The notes beneath the pieces were generated by a model. The model saw only the letters and a list, made by a program, of their open reading frames with translations. It had not been told where the DNA came from and made no database searches. This document shows positions 8,513 to 17,389 of a DNA stretch of 64,000 nucleotides, piece by piece. The translations under genes and the position numbers were made by a program. Each line of letters begins with the position of its first letter. The first letter of the stretch is position 1. The stretch spans positions 62,001 to 126,000 of the forward strand of contig CAYHEC010000007.1 of the NCBI GenBank assembly GCA_964355675.1, written 5' to 3'. Origin of the DNA: CAMBDS01 sp964355675 (GTDB lineage Bacteria; Electryoneota; AABM5-125-24; Hatepunaeales; Hatepunaeaceae).

Positions 8513-9457
8513 ATGCTTCGTTTCAAAGACCTGACTTCCGCCGAAATCCTTGCCCTCGCGATCTCGCTCGAGGAGGAGGACGCCCAGATCCTCACTGCTT
8601 TCGCCGACAAGCTCGAAGAGACCTATCCCTCGCAGGCTGAGGAATTTCGCGTGATGCGCGTTGAGGAAGATGAACATCGTCGTCGATTGCTCGATCTGTA
8701 CCGTGAACAATTTGGCGACCACCTCCCACTCATTCGGCGTCAGGACGTGCGCGGGTTCGTCACTCGCAAGCCGATCTGGCTCGCCAAATCGCTCAGCCTC
8801 GCCGCCGCCAAACGCGAGGTTGAGTCGATGGAGGTCGAAACCACCCGCTTCTACGAAGCCGCCTCGAATCGCTCCACCGACGCTGGCATCCGTAAACTGT
8901 TGGGCGATCTGGCCGAGGAGGAGCGCAACCACGCCGGATCGGCCCGTCGGTTGAGCGAGCTTGCTGTTTCCGACGACGAGCAAGCCGCAGGTCACCGGCT
9001 ATTTGTTCTGCAAGTCATCCAGCCTGGTTTGGTCGGGCTGATGGATGGAAGTGTTTCGACGCTGGCGCCTCTCTTCGCCGCCGCATTCGCAACGAACAAC
9101 AGTTGGGAGACGTTTCTGGTGGGGATGGCGGCGAGCATCGGGGCGGGGATTTCGATGGGCTTTGCCGAAGCCGCTTCTGATGACGGGACGCTTTCCGGCC
9201 GGGGAGCGCCGTGGATACGTGGTGTAATTTCAGGACTTATGACGACGCTGGGTGGCTTGGGGCATACGTTGCCTTACCTGATAGGGGAGGTGAAGGTTGC
9301 AACCGCTGTAGCTGTGGTTGTGGTGGCGGTGGAGCTATTCGTGATTGCGTGGGTGCGCAAGAAGTACATGGACACCTCTTTCAGTTCGGCGTTCATTCAG
9401 GTAGTGATCGGCGGGGCGCTGGTATTTGCGGCGGGGGTGCTGATCGGGAAGGGATGA
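8513..9457 (+). CDS. mbfA: MbfA-like membrane ferritin, rubrerythrin-VIT1 fusion
   Basis: A 314-residue two-domain protein. Residues 1-150 are a rubrerythrin/ferritin-like helical domain with the ligands expected in SLEEEDAQILTAFA, VEEDEHRRRLLDLY, VESMEVETTRFYEAA and LAEEERNHAGSA. From about residue 165 there is a VIT1/CCC1-type membrane domain with the hallmark LVGLMDGSVSTLAPLFA and several further transmembrane segments, ending in GALVFAAGVLIGKG. Proteins of this build (MbfA) export iron and protect against iron and peroxide stress in the inner membrane. It follows rubrerythrin on the same strand. The Shine-Dalgarno is weak. Confidence 0.9.
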   Translation: MLRFKDLTSAEILALAISLEEEDAQILTAFADKLEETYPSQAEEFRVMRVEEDEHRRRLLDLYREQFGDHLPLIRRQDVRGFVTRKPIWLAKSLSLAAAKREVESMEVETTRFYEAASNRSTDAGIRKLLGDLAEEERNHAGSARRLSELAVSDDEQAAGHRLFVLQVIQPGLVGLMDGSVSTLAPLFAAAFATNNSWETFLVGMAASIGAGISMGFAEAASDDGTLSGRGAPWIRGVISGLMTTLGGLGHTLPYLIGEVKVATAVAVVVVAVELFVIAWVRKKYMDTSFSSAFIQVVIGGALVFAAGVLIGKG

Positions 9458-9562
9458 GGGATGAAGGATGATGGATGAAGAAACAAACAAAAGGTCGGAA
9501 ACTGTCATACTAATTAAACAAGGAACGACGGGCGAGACGCCCGTCCTACGCGAATAACAACA

Positions 9563-10858
9563 ATGCAAAAAATTCTTACTGGCAATCAAGCCGCCGCATG
9601 GGGCGTGATGTGTGCGAGAGCGCAAGTCATTTCAGCGTACCCAATCACACCACAAACTACTATCATCGAAGAACTTGCCGAACTCGTCGATAAGAAAATG
9701 CTTGCCGCCGAGTTCATCAAAGTCGAGTCCGAGCACTCCGCAATGGCTGGATGCATTGGAGCAACTGCCGCCGGAGCGCGCACCTTCACGGCAACCTCTG
9801 CACAAGGTCTTGCCCTGATGCACGAACTCCTGCACTGGGCGGCCCTGGGACGCCTGCCGATCGTCATGGCTGACGTCAACCGGGCGATGGCGCCGGGCTG
9901 GACAATCTGGACGGATCAGAACGACAGCCTTTCCCAGCGCGACACCGGCTGGCTTCAATACTATTGCGAATCCAATCAGGAAGTGCTTGACACCGTTATT
10001 CAGGCTTATAAGGTCGCCGAGACCGTCAACCTGCCGGTGATGCTGGTGCTTGACGCGTTCTTCCTCTCGCACACCTACGAGGCGGTCGATATTCCCGGCC
10101 AGGAAGCCACCGACCGCTTCCTCCCGCCATTCAATCCCGAAGTGAAGCTTGACGTCGATCACCCACGCGCCTTTGGCGGGATGGTCGGCCAGGACATTTA
10201 CATGGAATTCCGCTACAAAATGCAGGCGGCGATGGACGAGGCGCTGAAGGTCTGCGCGGCGGCAGATAAGGAATACGGGGAACTCTACGGGCGGAGTTAC
10301 GGGCTGATTGAAGTGTATCCGAACACCCCCCCCCCTGCCCCCCCCGCAAGCGAGGGGGGAAAGAACGTTGGCCTGCAAGCAGGAGGGGAATGTCCCGAGT
10401 TTGACCTGCTCTTGGTCACCACTGGATCGGTGACCTCCACGGCAAGGACAGCGGTTGATAAGATGAGGGCTGAGGGGAAGAATGTGGGACTGCTAAAAAT
10501 CCGGCTGTTGAGGCCGTTCCCGGCGGCTGAAATCTGCGCGGCGCTGGGCAGAGCGGCAAAGGTTGCGGTGATCGACCGGAATATCTGCCCCGGCATGGGA
10601 GGCATTTGGGCGCAGGAGATCAAGGCGGCGCTGTATAGCGCAGAGTGCAGAGTGCAGAGTTCAGAATTAGCGCTTGGTTCAGGAAGTAGTGCCGATTTAA
10701 ATCGGCACTACTGCTGCCAAACTCCACCCGTTGTGGAATACATCGCGGGGCTGGGAGGCAGGGACATTACCCCTGAGACGGTCGAGTGGGTTGCAAAAGA
10801 TGCGATGAGTAAGAAAGGCGGCGAGGCACCGGTCTGGGTAGCGCTCAAGGAGGGATGA
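9563..10858 (+). CDS. porA: 2-oxoacid:ferredoxin oxidoreductase alpha subunit (pyruvate type)
   Basis: A 431-residue PorA-like subunit. Family motifs include GNQAAAWGVMCA, the substrate-side SAYPITPQTTIIEEL, VESEHSAMAGCIGA, TATSAQGLALM, MADVNRAMAPGW and the C-terminal half with NICPGMGG and the oxidoreductase core. The enzyme oxidises pyruvate (or a related 2-oxoacid) to acyl-CoA and reduces ferredoxin, and needs a beta subunit carrying thiamine diphosphate. No porB follows here, although the PorD-like fusion lies at 2612-4453. Two segments are foreign to the family: a Pro/Gly-rich stretch around residues 254-275 and an insertion around 360-387 (ALYSAECRVQSSEL through SADLNRHYC), coded by repeats also found in non-coding DNA. 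Both keep the frame, so the enzyme may still fold if these are surface loops. Confidence 0.9.
   Translation: MQKILTGNQAAAWGVMCARAQVISAYPITPQTTIIEELAELVDKKMLAAEFIKVESEHSAMAGCIGATAAGARTFTATSAQGLALMHELLHWAALGRLPIVMADVNRAMAPGWTIWTDQNDSLSQRDTGWLQYYCESNQEVLDTVIQAYKVAETVNLPVMLVLDAFFLSHTYEAVDIPGQEATDRFLPPFNPEVKLDVDHPRAFGGMVGQDIYMEFRYKMQAAMDEALKVCAAADKEYGELYGRSYGLIEVYPNTPPPAPPASEGGKNVGLQAGGECPEFDLLLVTTGSVTSTARTAVDKMRAEGKNVGLLKIRLLRPFPAAEICAALGRAAKVAVIDRNICPGMGGIWAQEIKAALYSAECRVQSSELALGSGSSADLNRHYCCQTPPVVEYIAGLGGRDITPETVEWVAKDAMSKKGGEAPVWVALKEG
10685..10712. repeat. Palindrome family D inside porA
   Basis: A 28-base palindrome with arms AGTAGTGCCGATTT / AAATCGGCACTACT encodes SSADLNRHYC in porA. The same 28 bases lie in non-coding DNA at 26703-26730. 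Just upstream (10640-10668) GCAGAGT is repeated in tandem, another phrase that recurs (start of the gene at 46783). Confidence 0.85.
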
Positions 10859-10880
10859 GGGATGAGGGATGAGGGATGAA
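10852..10880. repeat. GGATGAG heptamer array
   Basis: Four or more tandem copies of the heptamer GGATGAG/GGATGAA overlap the porA stop. Similar non-coding arrays lie at 9454-9478, 24788-24818, 28331-28354 and 29767-29781. In reverse complement the heptamer codes for HPSSLIL-type linkers in T9SS genes. Confidence 0.8.
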
Positions 10881-11048
10881 GAACGGGCGTCCGGCCCGTT
10901 GCGCATAGGATCGGCGTCTCGCCGGTCGGGAGGATGGAACAGATTTTGCGGCAAAGGACTTATCCAAACAGGTCTATGTCGATATAAGCTCGACATTACG
11001 CAATTTTCGTCAAACACTATGCAAACATTTCACAAGGAACCGAAATCA

Positions 11049-12620
11049 ATGAAAAACAATCTCCTCCCCGCACTCGCCGTGACATTGGCGATGACTATCG
11101 CAATGACTCCGGCAGTTTTCTCGCAAGACTTGCTGATCGAACCCGACTCGCTTGACTTCGGCCAAGTCGCCATCGGCCTGGCCGGTCTGCCATACGCTTA
11201 CCGCGAAATCACGGTCACCAACCAATCAGACCACGACATCTCGCTTCACGTCCAGACCACCAACATTGCCCATCCCGAAAGTTTCGAACTATTCAGTCCC
11301 GAGACGGCTGAAATCCATCCCATTTTGCGTCAGATTTATGATGCTGTTGGGTGCTATCGACAGGATTATGGCGAAGATCCGAACGAGGCTTATGATTTGG
11401 TTGAACTTGGATACCTGCACATTGAGGAGGAAATTTTATGGCGCTGGCAATTCTCGCTGATCGGTCAAGATCCCCTTACTCAAATCGAAGCTTACACACC
11501 GCGGGATCAGCTTGTAATATTTTTCGATGTTCAGACCGGCCGATTCAGAATGGATCACCAAGGCAAAATTGAGCCAGTACTCGAGTTTGAACTTGAGTCT
11601 GGCAACAGTAGATCTTTCATAATGGGCTATTCTCCACCAGAGCCTGAGGAGATCGAAGGCTGGATAAGCTTTGTTGGAGAAGACCGGCAGGCTCGTCTCC
11701 ATGTAGCAGGAAGCGGCTTTTACAAAGAGACTTTGGAACTTTCAACTGATGAGATCGAGTTCGGGAGTGTATATGCCGATCTCCATGCAGTTCGAGAGTT
11801 GAGTCTGACAAACAGTGCAGGAATTGCTGTCAGATACGAAATGGAGTTTTCCGATCCCGCCAAGTTTTATGTGTTCGAGGCAAATCTGTTGGGAATTCAT
11901 AACTTTATGCTGACCATCTACCGTGCGTTCCTGAACTATACGAACGATCAAAATATCGCTCCCCGCTCGATAAATCAGCTAATTCAACTTGGTTATTTGA
12001 ATGGTGAAGATCCAATGTTCGATGAGTGGAGGTTTTACTTCAGGCTTGCATCGGTTACTGCTTCATCCACAGATCAGTTTGAATTTGGTAGTGGTTATGA
12101 GCTTCGCCTCAATTTGGAAACGAAAGTTTTTTCAGGCGATGGCTTTAATTTCGGACAAGAATACCGAAGGACGCTGGGGAAGGATCGAAGGCTTGACCTA
12201 CTGGCAGGTTTTGCCCCCAATAATGTCGGAGAATTTGCAGGGGAAGTTCGGATCAGAGCCTATGCCGGTGAAGGTGAAAACGACTTTCAGAACTACATTA
12301 TTCGGTTAAGCGGCAATGGGCTATCGGTTGCCAGTTCTGAACCCGGAACAATGCCGGAGACAATTCTGCTGAGTCCCACCTTTCCCAATCCGTTCAACTC
12401 GACGGCGATTGTTTCATTTCAGACGCCTTTTGCGGGACAGTTGGATGCGAGTTTGCTGGACGTAAACGGGAGGGTATGGACGAGATGGACGAGTCTGCAA
12501 GCAGCACCTGGAGCGGGGAAATTCCTCATCGATGGGAATGGTCTCGCCGCCGGAACGTACTGGGTGAAGGTTGCTCAGGGGGGACAAAGCGCCATGCAGA
12601 GGGTGGAGCTGGTGAAGTAA
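11049..12620 (+). CDS. T9SS-secreted protein with two ASH-like domains, each followed by a pilin-like segment
   Basis: The ATG at 11049 follows AAGGAACC and starts a signal peptide (MKNNLLPALAVTLAMTIAMTPAVFS). The 523-residue protein has two ASH/choice-of-anchor-like beta domains (IEPDSLDFGQVAIG near residue 30; LSTDEIEFGSVYAD near 232). Each is followed by a helical stretch with an IYxA...Y...P...LxxLGYL...W pattern (ILRQIYDAVGCYRQDYG near 95; LTIYRAFLNYTNDQNI near 285). The latter resembles the soluble core of type II pseudopilins, so the unit looks duplicated. The end is a T9SS sorting domain of the other local subtype (FPNPFNSTAIVSF, LDVNGRV, YWVKVAQGGQ), shared with the next gene. Function unknown; surface or extracellular. 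Confidence 0.75.
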   Translation: MKNNLLPALAVTLAMTIAMTPAVFSQDLLIEPDSLDFGQVAIGLAGLPYAYREITVTNQSDHDISLHVQTTNIAHPESFELFSPETAEIHPILRQIYDAVGCYRQDYGEDPNEAYDLVELGYLHIEEEILWRWQFSLIGQDPLTQIEAYTPRDQLVIFFDVQTGRFRMDHQGKIEPVLEFELESGNSRSFIMGYSPPEPEEIEGWISFVGEDRQARLHVAGSGFYKETLELSTDEIEFGSVYADLHAVRELSLTNSAGIAVRYEMEFSDPAKFYVFEANLLGIHNFMLTIYRAFLNYTNDQNIAPRSINQLIQLGYLNGEDPMFDEWRFYFRLASVTASSTDQFEFGSGYELRLNLETKVFSGDGFNFGQEYRRTLGKDRRLDLLAGFAPNNVGEFAGEVRIRAYAGEGENDFQNYIIRLSGNGLSVASSEPGTMPETILLSPTFPNPFNSTAIVSFQTPFAGQLDASLLDVNGRVWTRWTSLQAAPGAGKFLIDGNGLAAGTYWVKVAQGGQSAMQRVELVK

Positions 12621-12648
12621 TTTAGAATTTAGAGTTGGGAGAAATGGC

Positions 12649-14442
12649 ATGAAACAGCATTCCAAGTACTACCCGGCAGGCGTTGTCGCCTCATTGACGG
12701 CGGCGACCTTGCTTTCGGGCGTCACCATCTCACAGGCGGAGAACCGCGTCCACAGCGCCGGGAATTTCCGCATGAACATCAACGACAACGGCACCATCGG
12801 TAACAGAGGCGCGCTTGGCGGAGGGGTCGAAGACCCGGAGCATCCCGGCGAGTGGGCTCCGCAGTGCGAATTTCCCGCCGGATCGGGAGTGCAGTACCTC
12901 TTTCAGGGCGGGTTGTGGGTCGGAGCATTGATTCGCGAGGAAGGTTACGAATACCCGCGTGTCTCGGTCGGTCTTGACGGCTGGGTTTGGCCATCGATTA
13001 ATGAAATGTCGGCCCATCCTGACAGCCGTATCATCGAGCGGTCGAACATCCGCGGCGCTCAGGACTATCTCGGCAACGAGATATACTCTCCCGATGCGGT
13101 AGCCACCCAGGAATTTCTCACCACCTATTACGACACGCTCGCCGACCCCGAACTCGTCAACCCCGATCCGGTCGATTCGCTCCATGAGTCACTGGGCTTA
13201 AAGATCAGCCAGAAGAGCATGGTCTGGAGTGACGCCGACCTTGCCGATATTATCATCATCCAGTGGGAAATCGAAAACGTGGGTGATCGCTACCTGAAGA
13301 ACATCTACCTCGGATTGCATATCGATGGGGATGTCGGGGCGAACGATGAGGATTACCGGTTTGAAGACGACCTCTGCGGGTTCAGACCACAGAGGTACGA
13401 GGTCAGAATCATCCCCGGAAATGATACGATGGTGATCGACTCGTTTGAGATCAATATGGCTTATATCGCCGACAATGACGGCAGACCTTGCGAAGTTGCC
13501 AGCGGGAACGACTTTACCGCTCCGGGTGTGTCGGGGGTGATGATGCTCGACGCACCGAATCCGGAATTGAAGACTTCGTTCAACTGGTGGACGTCGCATG
13601 CCGATCCCGAACTCGATTTTGGACCGGGCTGGGAGGATGACGACGCGCCGGGCGGCTGGACTTCGGAATACGGCACACCGATGGGGGATGTGCGGAAGTA
13701 TTTCCTGATGAGAAACCGGGAAAACGACTACGACGCGGTGCGGATAAGCGATCCGGAATACATTGAGTCGAATCCTCAAGTCTTTTTGGATCGTTTCAAC
13801 GGTGATACCCTCGAATCGCACAACTGGAGATCTCCCATCGAGGATGATGAATTGCCACAGCGTCTTTGCGGCGACATCGCCGGTGGTTTCGATGCCAAGT
13901 ACCTGCTGTCATGGGGACCGTTAGGGGTATTCGATCACGTAGATGAAGAGGGCAATAGAATCTACCGGCTTCACCCGGGCGAGCGGTTCACCGTCACAGT
14001 AGCTTATGTCTGTGCGGAAGAATTTCACGATCCAAACAACCCCCAGCCGGATAACGAAGTTATCGACCCGGCGCTCTTTAATTTTGGAGATATCCAGCTT
14101 AATGCCGAACGAGCGCAGTGGGCGTTCGATAATTTTCTTGGAGTGAGGGGAGAGGATGCACATTCTTCGCTTCCAAGTGCGTTGCTGTTAAATCCGCCCT
14201 TTCCGTCGCCGTTCAATTCGACGGCGATTGTGTCGTTTCAAACGCCGTTTGCGGGGGTGGTGCAGGCGTGTTTGGTGGATGCGAGTGGACGGGTTGTAAG
14301 AGGATTTGAGATACCGCCTTTCGCCGGTATGAAAAACGGCAGGTTTTTGATCGACGGGGCGGGGCTGTCGGCTGGGACGTACTGGGTGAAGGTTGCTCAA
14401 GGGGGGCAGAACGCTACGCAGAGGGTGGTGTTGGTGAAGTGA
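12649..14442 (+). CDS. T9SS-secreted protein
   Basis: A 597-residue protein with a signal sequence (PAGVVASLTAATLLSGVTISQA) and a GAGAAATGGC leader. The body, beginning with HSAGNFRMNINDNGTIG and with QYLFQGGLWVGALI near residue 85, belongs to a kind of large secreted protein common in T9SS-bearing candidate phyla. I do not know a function for it. It is Asp/Glu-rich, as expected for an extracellular beta protein. The C-terminal sorting domain (FPSPFNSTAIVSFQTPF, LVDASGRV, YWVKVAQGGQNA) is almost the same as in the preceding gene, so recent duplication or gene conversion is likely. The loop after GRV contains a GATACCGCCTTTCGCCGGTAT hairpin, again a palindrome in frame. Confidence 0.75.
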   Translation: MKQHSKYYPAGVVASLTAATLLSGVTISQAENRVHSAGNFRMNINDNGTIGNRGALGGGVEDPEHPGEWAPQCEFPAGSGVQYLFQGGLWVGALIREEGYEYPRVSVGLDGWVWPSINEMSAHPDSRIIERSNIRGAQDYLGNEIYSPDAVATQEFLTTYYDTLADPELVNPDPVDSLHESLGLKISQKSMVWSDADLADIIIIQWEIENVGDRYLKNIYLGLHIDGDVGANDEDYRFEDDLCGFRPQRYEVRIIPGNDTMVIDSFEINMAYIADNDGRPCEVASGNDFTAPGVSGVMMLDAPNPELKTSFNWWTSHADPELDFGPGWEDDDAPGGWTSEYGTPMGDVRKYFLMRNRENDYDAVRISDPEYIESNPQVFLDRFNGDTLESHNWRSPIEDDELPQRLCGDIAGGFDAKYLLSWGPLGVFDHVDEEGNRIYRLHPGERFTVTVAYVCAEEFHDPNNPQPDNEVIDPALFNFGDIQLNAERAQWAFDNFLGVRGEDAHSSLPSALLLNPPFPSPFNSTAIVSFQTPFAGVVQACLVDASGRVVRGFEIPPFAGMKNGRFLIDGAGLSAGTYWVKVAQGGQNATQRVVLVK

Positions 14443-14497
14443 AGAGTGGTCTGGTAGGGCGGACAGCTGTTCGCCCTGCTACCGGGAAATTGGACTG

Positions 14498-17377
14498 TTA
14501 TCTCATCAGGACGACCTTTTGTGACAGGGAGGTATGTTTGGACTCGAGCCGGACGAAGTAGATAGCGGATGGCAGACCAGCGGCGTCCCAGACGACCTTG
14601 TGGTCGCCTGCACCGTACGACAGGCGTCCCTGCCTGTCAAGCAAATCGGCGACGAGGCGGCCGGAGAGGTCGTACACTGCCAGCTTGACAGGCGGGGACG
14701 CCTGTTGTACGGAAAAGGTGATGGTTGTCGAAGAATTGAAGGGGTTGGGGAAAGCGGAAAGGCTGAAGGCTGAAGGCTGAAGGATAAATTCGGACGTGGT
14801 AAGCGGAGGTAGCATCGTGAAAGCGCTATCGGAATAGACGGTGTCGATGCCATCGGTGACGGAGACACGCCAGGTGATGGGTTGAAGGCTGTCGCCAAGC
14901 AGATAGATCAGGTCACTTCGGGGGGATTCGTGCAAGGTGTCGCTCCCGGTGTTGTAGTAGAAATAATCGTTTGCTCCGTCGATTCTCAGCAGGTAATTCA
15001 GCCGGTCGTCGTCTTCATCCCGTGAGCGGCTCCAAACGAACATGACCAATGAGTCCTCCGAAATAGGGGAGTCGTCCAAAGGCATGATCTGCCTTGGAAT
15101 AGATGGGAGTCGGTTGACGTTTTCGATCATAATCGTCACCAGACAATTCGCTTCAGACTGCCCATCAGATACCGCGAACCATGGCTGATATCCGCCTGCA
15201 TAATCATAGTTGGTTGGCCAGTAAAAGCTTCCTTGTCCGTTGCCATGGTCGGTAAAAACTGCTCCTAACTCTGGCAGTCTTTGATCTCGCATTGTCAGAA
15301 CGAGGCTGTCACCGTTCAGATCGACGGCGAAAAGGTCGAAGCGAACAGTGTCGGTTTCAGAAAAGAAAAGCTCGACGGGAGGGTCGTGGAAGACCGGAGG
15401 GATGGCTTCGCCAAGGGCGGCGGAGATGTCGTAGGTTGAGAGGTGGGTCAGATGTGATATAATCGCAAATCTGTCCCGAAGAAATAGGTCACCGAACCAT
15501 TCATCCGAACCATAGAATCCGGTCAATCGCGGCGAGTTGGGATCAGAAACGTCATAAACCTGGAGTTGGTTTTTGAAGCATATCAACAAGTGACCTTGAT
15601 AGAAGTAGCAATTGCCTCCCTCCTCGATCTGAGTCCGGGACACTTGATGAATATCCTCAAGATTAGAGATGTCCAGTATATCGAGGAACATATTGCGTTC
15701 GATAGCCACAGAATGATACAGAAGTCCATCATTTATCGCTGGATTCCCGTAACTGGAATTAATCCCTTCTCCTATTTGTTCAGGATTGGCGGGATCTGTG
15801 AGGTCATAGAAGGAAATTCCGCCCAGTACAACTACCAGTGTGTCGCCTAAAAACGAGAGTTTGCAAGCAAAGTCATTAGCGATATCTATCTGTCCAATTT
15901 GCTCGGGATTGGCGGGATCGGCAACATTCAGAATCTGAATTTGTCCATCTGTTTGTGAGAAGAGAGTATTATCACGAAGCGCGACAGCCTTGGATCGCTC
16001 AAATTCACCAATCTCGCGCAATCGATTCCCATCATCCAATTCAATGCTTGCGCCATCGTTATTTGAATTTGCATAAAATGCAACTTCAGCATTTGCCGCT
16101 ACGTCTTCGTATGACCAGTCATCGTATGAACCGAAAGTTACCAACGAGCGAAGTATGCGTGGTGACGTCGGATCGGCAAAGTCGATCGTTCTGATACATG
16201 GAAAGAGGGTGTTGCGCTGATCGATCTCATAAATCATCATCCTTCCCTCGACGAGGAAGTTGAAATGCTCGGTCTCAACCAGACGATGGATTTGCCCTAA
16301 CGAGAAGTAACGCGTTATGAGCGGAATGTTGTTTTGACCGGGTCTGAAAACTATGACGCCGCCAAGAATATTCTCGCCTAACCACTCTCCGTCAACCGTA
16401 ACAATCAGCTTGTCATCGAGAATAAGCAAGTCTTGAATTCCCTGGTATTCAGGGCTTCTTCCAGTGATTTGCGGATTAGCCGGGTTAGCGATATTGATTC
16501 TGACGAATTCTCTATATGCTTCGAATGCATAGATTAGATCATTATCAAACCAAACACGACCGGGCCAGTTAAGCTGAAGGACTCCAACCTGCTCCAGACG
16601 CTCGGGATCGGCGACGCCGTAGAGAACCAAGGCGTCATCACCTCCCCCAAGATTTTCCACAGTAACCGCGAGAAGGGTGTCTTGAATGGCGATACCCTTT
16701 ATTTCACTTTCAAAAAGATGGCTGGCGATCATTTCCGGTCGAGTTGGCTCGGCTATATCGAACACTTCCAGCCGCCATTCGTAATCCCTGTTAACCCAGC
16801 GTGCAACTCCCACATAAAGAAGATTACCTGACGAGGCAAAAGAACTTATATCGCCGTTAAGGAAAATGGTATCGGCGACGACCGGATTTTCGATATTTTC
16901 GAAATCGATTATGTAAAGCGACTGAAGTTGCCAACCGTTTGGGGAAATGCGGCGGGTAAACAGGAGATTCTCGTTTAGAACAAAGCGTGACAACTGCATT
17001 CCGCCTTGATGACTATATAAACCTTCCAGAGCGACCTGAGAGATCATCCGTCGGGGGTTTTCCGGGTCGAGAACTACGATTCTCCCCCTTGATGACTCAT
17101 TCGCCACCAAATAGTCATTCATCCGTGCGATAAACGATGGCCGGACCGACTTGTATCTCGCCTCGACGGTGATCTGGTCGTTATCGAGCGAGATCTGCCG
17201 CAATCCCCCACCACCGTTGGCGAGGAATATCCGGTCTCCGAACACAACCGCGCTGTTACAGCCCATCCAATAGTCAAAGGTCGAGCTTACCAGCGTCACT
17301 CCCAAACTATCCTGCCCGCGCACTTCCACTGCCAAAAGCAGGGCAATCAGAGTCAGAATAACTTTGAATGATTTCAT
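14498..17377 (-). CDS. T9SS-secreted LVIVD-type beta-propeller with cadherin-like domain
   Basis: A 959-residue protein with signal peptide MKSFKVILTLIALLLAVEVRG. Most of it is built from propeller blades of the form xVxDIxxPxxPExIG (FDIAEPTRPEMI, LNVADPANPEQIG, YDLTDPANPEQIG), the LVIVD pattern found in large surface proteins. Around residues 690-790 there is a cadherin/Ig-like stretch (FSETDTVRFDLFAVDLNGDSL; FAVSDGQSEANCLVTI), then a FN3-like segment. The end is a T9SS sorting domain (FPNPFNSSTTITFSV, LAVYDLSGRLVADLL, KVVWDAAGL). It is one of three such genes in a row on the minus strand, 12 bases downstream of the next, so probably the last gene of an operon. Its ligand is unknown. Confidence 0.8.
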   Translation of the reverse strand: MKSFKVILTLIALLLAVEVRGQDSLGVTLVSSTFDYWMGCNSAVVFGDRIFLANGGGGLRQISLDNDQITVEARYKSVRPSFIARMNDYLVANESSRGRIVVLDPENPRRMISQVALEGLYSHQGGMQLSRFVLNENLLFTRRISPNGWQLQSLYIIDFENIENPVVADTIFLNGDISSFASSGNLLYVGVARWVNRDYEWRLEVFDIAEPTRPEMIASHLFESEIKGIAIQDTLLAVTVENLGGGDDALVLYGVADPERLEQVGVLQLNWPGRVWFDNDLIYAFEAYREFVRINIANPANPQITGRSPEYQGIQDLLILDDKLIVTVDGEWLGENILGGVIVFRPGQNNIPLITRYFSLGQIHRLVETEHFNFLVEGRMMIYEIDQRNTLFPCIRTIDFADPTSPRILRSLVTFGSYDDWSYEDVAANAEVAFYANSNNDGASIELDDGNRLREIGEFERSKAVALRDNTLFSQTDGQIQILNVADPANPEQIGQIDIANDFACKLSFLGDTLVVVLGGISFYDLTDPANPEQIGEGINSSYGNPAINDGLLYHSVAIERNMFLDILDISNLEDIHQVSRTQIEEGGNCYFYQGHLLICFKNQLQVYDVSDPNSPRLTGFYGSDEWFGDLFLRDRFAIISHLTHLSTYDISAALGEAIPPVFHDPPVELFFSETDTVRFDLFAVDLNGDSLVLTMRDQRLPELGAVFTDHGNGQGSFYWPTNYDYAGGYQPWFAVSDGQSEANCLVTIMIENVNRLPSIPRQIMPLDDSPISEDSLVMFVWSRSRDEDDDRLNYLLRIDGANDYFYYNTGSDTLHESPRSDLIYLLGDSLQPITWRVSVTDGIDTVYSDSAFTMLPPLTTSEFILQPSAFSLSAFPNPFNSSTTITFSVQQASPPVKLAVYDLSGRLVADLLDRQGRLSYGAGDHKVVWDAAGLPSAIYFVRLESKHTSLSQKVVLMR
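14615..14710. repeat. Two family B palindromes in slots 2 and 1 of the sorting domain
   Basis: On the plus strand GTACGACAGGC/GCCTGTC (14615-14638) encodes DRQGRLSYG and GACAGGC/GCCTGTTGTAC (14687-14710) encodes QQASPPV on the minus strand. They are inverted with respect to each other. Confidence 0.8.
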
Positions 17378-17389
17378 TTCTGATTCCTC

